Source of the DNA: Boothiomyces macroporosus
Taxonomy: Eukaryota > Chytridiomycota > Chytridiomycetes > Rhizophydiales > Terramycetaceae
Assembly: GCA_027604185.1 (NCBI GenBank)
Contig: JADGKB010000123.1
Coordinates: forward strand, 1 to 36,419
DNA length: 36,419 bases
Direction of reading: 5' to 3'
Shown here: positions 33,260-36,419 of the stretch, piece after piece
Layout of the letters: every line of letters starts with the position of its first letter
Numbering within the stretch: position 1 is the first letter of the stretch
Position numbers and translations under genes: made by a program
The notes under the pieces: generated by a model
Databases searched by the model: none
Seen by the model: only the letters and a program-made list of their open reading frames with translations
Told to the model about the DNA's origin: nothing

Positions 33260-33389
33260 TTTGAAAAAATTTGATCTGCAAAGTTGAAAAAGTGTAAAGT
33301 CTCAGTTTGAAGAGATTAATTCGAATAAGAGAAAATACTGGGATAATAAGAGATATCTGGGGTCAAGAAATCCTCTTTTATAAATATAT

Positions 33390-34397
33390 TTATAGCTTGT
33401 AAATATAGTATCTAAAGGTCAGTGTGTGCTTTTCAATCCATTCATCATACTCCAAAATCCACCCTTCGCTAATCATATTCTCCTGGAATTGTTGGATTTC
33501 TTTTCTGAATTTGATTCTGTGTGGTAGTAGGACATGGAATCTGGCACCAGGATCCTTGGAAAGATAGTGCTTTGAGACTTTTGGGACTAGCTCGCTGTGC
33601 ATCATGTCAAAAATACAATCGGCAGCAATGATTGTCTTCCATTCAGTATTACGAAAGATTGGATCTTCTTGATCGTTTCCTTCCAAATGCCATCTCCAAT
33701 CTAATGGTAAACAGCACACTTTCTCTGTTAAACCATTAGATTCAATATTCTTTACCGCATTACTAATAACCACAGGATGGTAGTCAGACATTACAGTATA
33801 TTTAGCTCCCACCCTACCACAAACAAGCCCTGCCAAACCAGTTCCACTTCCCAATTCCAATATATCTTGATCTTTAACATCAATCTTTCCTTCATCAATA
33901 TATCTACATTAGACAATATTACTTGGCAAGCAAAATACCTCCTCCCCAAGTTTGGAATCCAATTTCCGCTTCTGTAAAAGAAGTTTCTTTCAAATCAATT
34001 ACTCCAGCATTCTTGAACTCAAATCGAGATACAGTTTCTCCAGTTGCTACATTAATATTTGAATACCAATTCTTCCACATAACTGTGCCATTATATTTGC
34101 AATTTCATCCATGAATTCTGATTCGTTGCAACCCTCTGGCGGCTTGTTCATTAAACTTACTAACCAAGGGGTAGCATGCTTTTGTAATAGCGAAAGCCCT
34201 TTGGGAGAAAAACTGTCGATTACTTGGTCATTCTCTTCATCTGTATTCGTTACCATGTACGATTTGTTTTTTGCATTAAAGTGGATATTGGTTAATTCTT
34301 TTAGCCAAGTGAGGGCGTCCCTTACTTGATTGTAGTCTCTTTTGTTGCAGTCGAATAAGAAATCTACCAAGTCTTGGGTTTCTTTTATTATATCCAT
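33390..34397 (-). CDS. Class I protein methyltransferase, EFM2/METTL21-like
   Basis: 322 aa after removal of 20- and 19-nt introns. The C-terminal half is a seven-beta-strand SAM methyltransferase: FQTWGGGILLAKYI before the domain, ILELGSGTGLAGLVCGRVGA (SAM-binding motif I), SDYHPVVISNAVKNIESNG (motif II region), then DWRWH and AADCIFDMMHSELV, typical of the methyltransf_16 family of protein lysine (and related) methyltransferases. The N-terminal ~110 residues are helical (LVDFLFDCNKRDYNQVRDAL). Fungal EFM2/EFM3 and animal FAM86/METTL21 proteins share this plan and methylate translation elongation factors, but the exact substrate cannot be read from sequence. Its start is only 38 bp from the DAHP synthase stop. 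Confidence 0.8.
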
Positions 34398-34434
34398 CAA
34401 AAGGAAAAAATAATTCTGTTGAAAAAAAAGTGTC

Positions 34435-34440
34435 TTTATT
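34435..34440 (-). terminator. AATAAA containing the DAHP synthase stop
   Basis: On the minus strand TTCAAATAAAGAC encloses the TAA stop. Confidence 0.55.
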
Positions 34441-35911
34441 TGAAATGCTCAGCAATTCTGAATGCAACATCAAGCGATTGTTCATAGTTGAGTCTATATT
34501 AGATTAGCTTTACCTCGGGTCGCAGTAGGTTTGGTAGTTTTTGTTCAGGTCACTTTCCTTTAAATTGATTGAACCACCAATGGTTTCAGTAACTGGATCG
34601 CCAGTGAGCTCACAATGAACTCCGCCTAATCTAGATCCATTTTCTTTGTGGATAACAAAGGCTTCAGTCATTTCAGCTACTATATTTTCAAATCTTCTAG
34701 TTTTCAACCCAGTATTTGTAGATTCTGTATTGCCATGCATAGGGTCGCAGCACCATACTACTTTATGTTTGGAAGCCTGAACTGCTTTGATGTGAGCAGG
34801 AAGATACTGTCTGATCTTATCAGCACCATATCTGGTAATCAATGTTACTTTTCCAACTTCAAAGTTTGGATTTAAAATATCTAACAGTGGGACTAATTCT
34901 TCTGGTTTCATTGAAGGACCCACTTTAACACCAATAGGATTTTCAATTCCTCTAAAGTATTCAACATGTGCACCATCTAATTGTCTAGTACGATCTCCAA
35001 TCCATAAATAATGTGTACCCATATTGTAATACTTTTTTTCTCCATTGGTCTTGGACTGCACCAGCTTGGTAAATTGTGCTTCATAGTCCAAAAGCAAACC
35101 TTCGTGAGACATGAACAAGTCGACATTCTTGACTACATTGTCCGATTCAGAATCAGCACCAATAGTACGCATAAAATCCATCGCATTCATCAAATCATTG
35201 ACAATTTCCTGGTACCGTTTCTTGACATCATCATTTTCAACGTGACGTAAAGTCCAGTATTCAGATTGTAGATTCCAAGATTCAGGATGATGTAAATCAG
35301 CAAAGTCTGATGCTAACAAAGCACGAACATAATTTAGAGTAGCAGCAGAATGGAAATATGCAGACAACAATCTTTCAGGATCTGGAGTACGTTGATCCAA
35401 TTCAATTCCATTTACCTAATATTATCTATAGATTACATTATCTCCACGGAATGAATTGTAAGTTTTTCCGTTGATTACTTCAGTTGGACTTGAGCGAGGT
35501 TTGGCATATTGCCCTGCCATTCTCGCAATACGCACAATTGGTGTTCTGGCTCCCCATACCAGAATTAAAGACATTTGCAGCAGCACTTTGAGCTTGTCCT
35601 CTATTGGTTGCTTTGATTAATTCACTTTTACTGTTGAACAATAATTAAATAATTCTGCACAATCTCCCCCTTGGAGCAAAAATCTCTTGTTCTCTGCTAC
35701 TTCAGCCAAGTACTTTCTCAGTTTATCAATCTACATTAATTTAACTTACTTCCCCAGCAGATACAAGCGGAGGTAGATTTGACAGTTTATTGAGCACTTG
35801 GTCAACCTTTTTCTGATCTTCATAAACCACTTCTTGCTTTACATAGTAGTTCTTGTATGATGTTGGGGTCCAGTCGTTTGGGACAGTCATTTCACTTTTT
35901 TGCTCACCCAT
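34436..35911 (-). CDS. Class II 3-deoxy-7-phosphoheptulonate synthase (DAHP synthase)
   Basis: Condenses phosphoenolpyruvate and erythrose 4-phosphate, the first step of the shikimate pathway to aromatic amino acids. It is the plant/Neurospora-type class II enzyme: RFLLQGGDCAELFNYC (metal-binding Cys), VWGARTPIVRIARMAGQYAK, the substrate loop FRGDNVNG, KVGPSMKPEELV, VVWCCDPMHGNT and GVHCELTGDPVTE. Four introns (19, 21, 21, 20 nt) leave 464 aa. The start ATG 35909-35911 gives MGEQKSEMTVPNDWTPTSY, the family's usual N-terminus without a plastid-type presequence. AATAAA contains the stop. The 232-bp gap to the next gene on the right holds no recognisable gene. Confidence 0.94.
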
Positions 35912-36143
35912 ATCTTTTTTATAACAATTTTTCCCAGATGGGCCGCAATTTAAATCAGTGACTTGTAAAGTGCGAATTGCGTTTTGATGAGCAGTTTTGA
36001 TACCTAAAGAAGTTAAATGATCAAATCACAATGTAAACGTTGTTGATAAAATTGTGTAGGGCATAAACTCACCAGAATTCAGTCTTTCAGAAATATCTCG
36101 AAAATGAGTCATATGAATTTGAAAAGATGAAGTAGATGGAGAA

Positions 36144-36419
36144 TCAGACCTGTTCAATCAAACCAGATGCGGTGAATAATAAAATGTTGAACATATGAAT
36201 AAGTGAACTACTATATTTCTCAATTAAACTGTACAAAGAGTCACCTTGGGTAGTAGTAGGCCACAACATTCTACTTGTAGCAGTGGATACATAATTCATC
36301 ATGGCTGAAAGTTGGGGGGTTTCAAAGTTGAACAAATTTAAAAATGTACAGCAAAAAATTTGCCGACATGTATAATTTCTCTCCTTTAAATCCCACCCAT
36401 AATTGGGCAAAGGAAGGGC
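36144..36419 (-). CDS. Unknown protein, partial at the right edge
   Basis: A frame open to the window edge ends at TGA 36144-36146. The conserved-looking part is MMNYVSTATSRMLWPTTTQG, then DSLYSLIEKYSSSLIHMFN and ILLFTASGLIEQV, a helical, partly hydrophobic segment. An ATG pair at about 36301-36306 could be the true start; upstream residues (PNYGWDLKERNYTC) may be non-coding or another exon. No family is recognised, and no ~20-nt intron could be found that extends it to the left. Confidence 0.4.
   Translation of the reverse strand, partial: ALPLPNYGWDLKERNYTCRQIFCCTFLNLFNFETPQLSAMMNYVSTATSRMLWPTTTQGDSLYSLIEKYSSSLIHMFNILLFTASGLIEQV

Overview
This is nuclear DNA from a very compact, AT-rich eukaryote that uses the standard genetic code. 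It has about twenty closely packed protein genes on both strands and no sign of bacterial or organellar DNA. Two genes have flagellar associations: the axonemal-type dynein light chain DNAL4 and a huge protein resembling the CCDC162 family. Others are amino-acid biosynthesis genes typical of fungi (threonine deaminase and a class II DAHP synthase), with an Arc1-like tRNA-synthetase cofactor and a Sec14-RhoGAP. A flagellated early-branching fungus (chytrid or Cryptomycota/Rozella grade) is the best guess. The species is not identified, and a non-fungal protist is possible.

The unifying feature is splicing. I placed 65 introns in 16 genes, plus 4 more in a duplicated copy, by restoring family-conserved reading frames. 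Every one is 19-22 nt (12 of 19, 28 of 20, 11 of 21, 14 of 22). They usually begin GTAA or GTAT and carry a CTAAT/CTAAC/TTAAT-like branch point only a few bases before the 3' AG. With these removed, all genes become whole multiples of three with family-like lengths (Sec61 480 aa, CCT2 529, IleRS 1080, eIF3m 362, SmG 80). One intron appears to end in TG and one to start with GC. In 9 of 20 complete 3' ends an AATAAA signal overlaps the stop codon.

Layout: the 3' end of a thioredoxin/ZZ-finger gene (1-563); an AT-rich gap; a 3477-bp exact tandem duplication carrying isoleucyl-tRNA synthetase (1026-7980), whose downstream copy has lost its start codon; ATG27 and SEC61 (divergent); DNAL4 and eIF3m (divergent, 62 bp apart); CCT2; RRP40 and the CHL1/DDX11 Fe-S helicase (divergent). 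CHL1 ends inside the stop codon of a 7.4-kb gene for a 2367-codon coiled-coil protein with one unexplained in-frame TGA. Then come two small unknown ORFs, a Sec14-RhoGAP gene, a two-repeat MYB gene, a 1.2-kb region without a recognised gene, ILV1, RPL26, an ARC1-like gene, SmG, an EFM2/METTL21-like methyltransferase, class II DAHP synthase, and a partial unknown gene at the right edge.

The genes are mostly housekeeping: translation (IleRS, eIF3m, RPL26, Arc1), protein folding and export (CCT2, SEC61, ATG27), RNA processing (RRP40, SmG), chromosome cohesion (CHL1), amino-acid synthesis (ILV1, DAHPS) and motility (DNAL4, CCDC162-like). Neighbours show no operon-like functional grouping. All intron, start and frame calls were made by eye.
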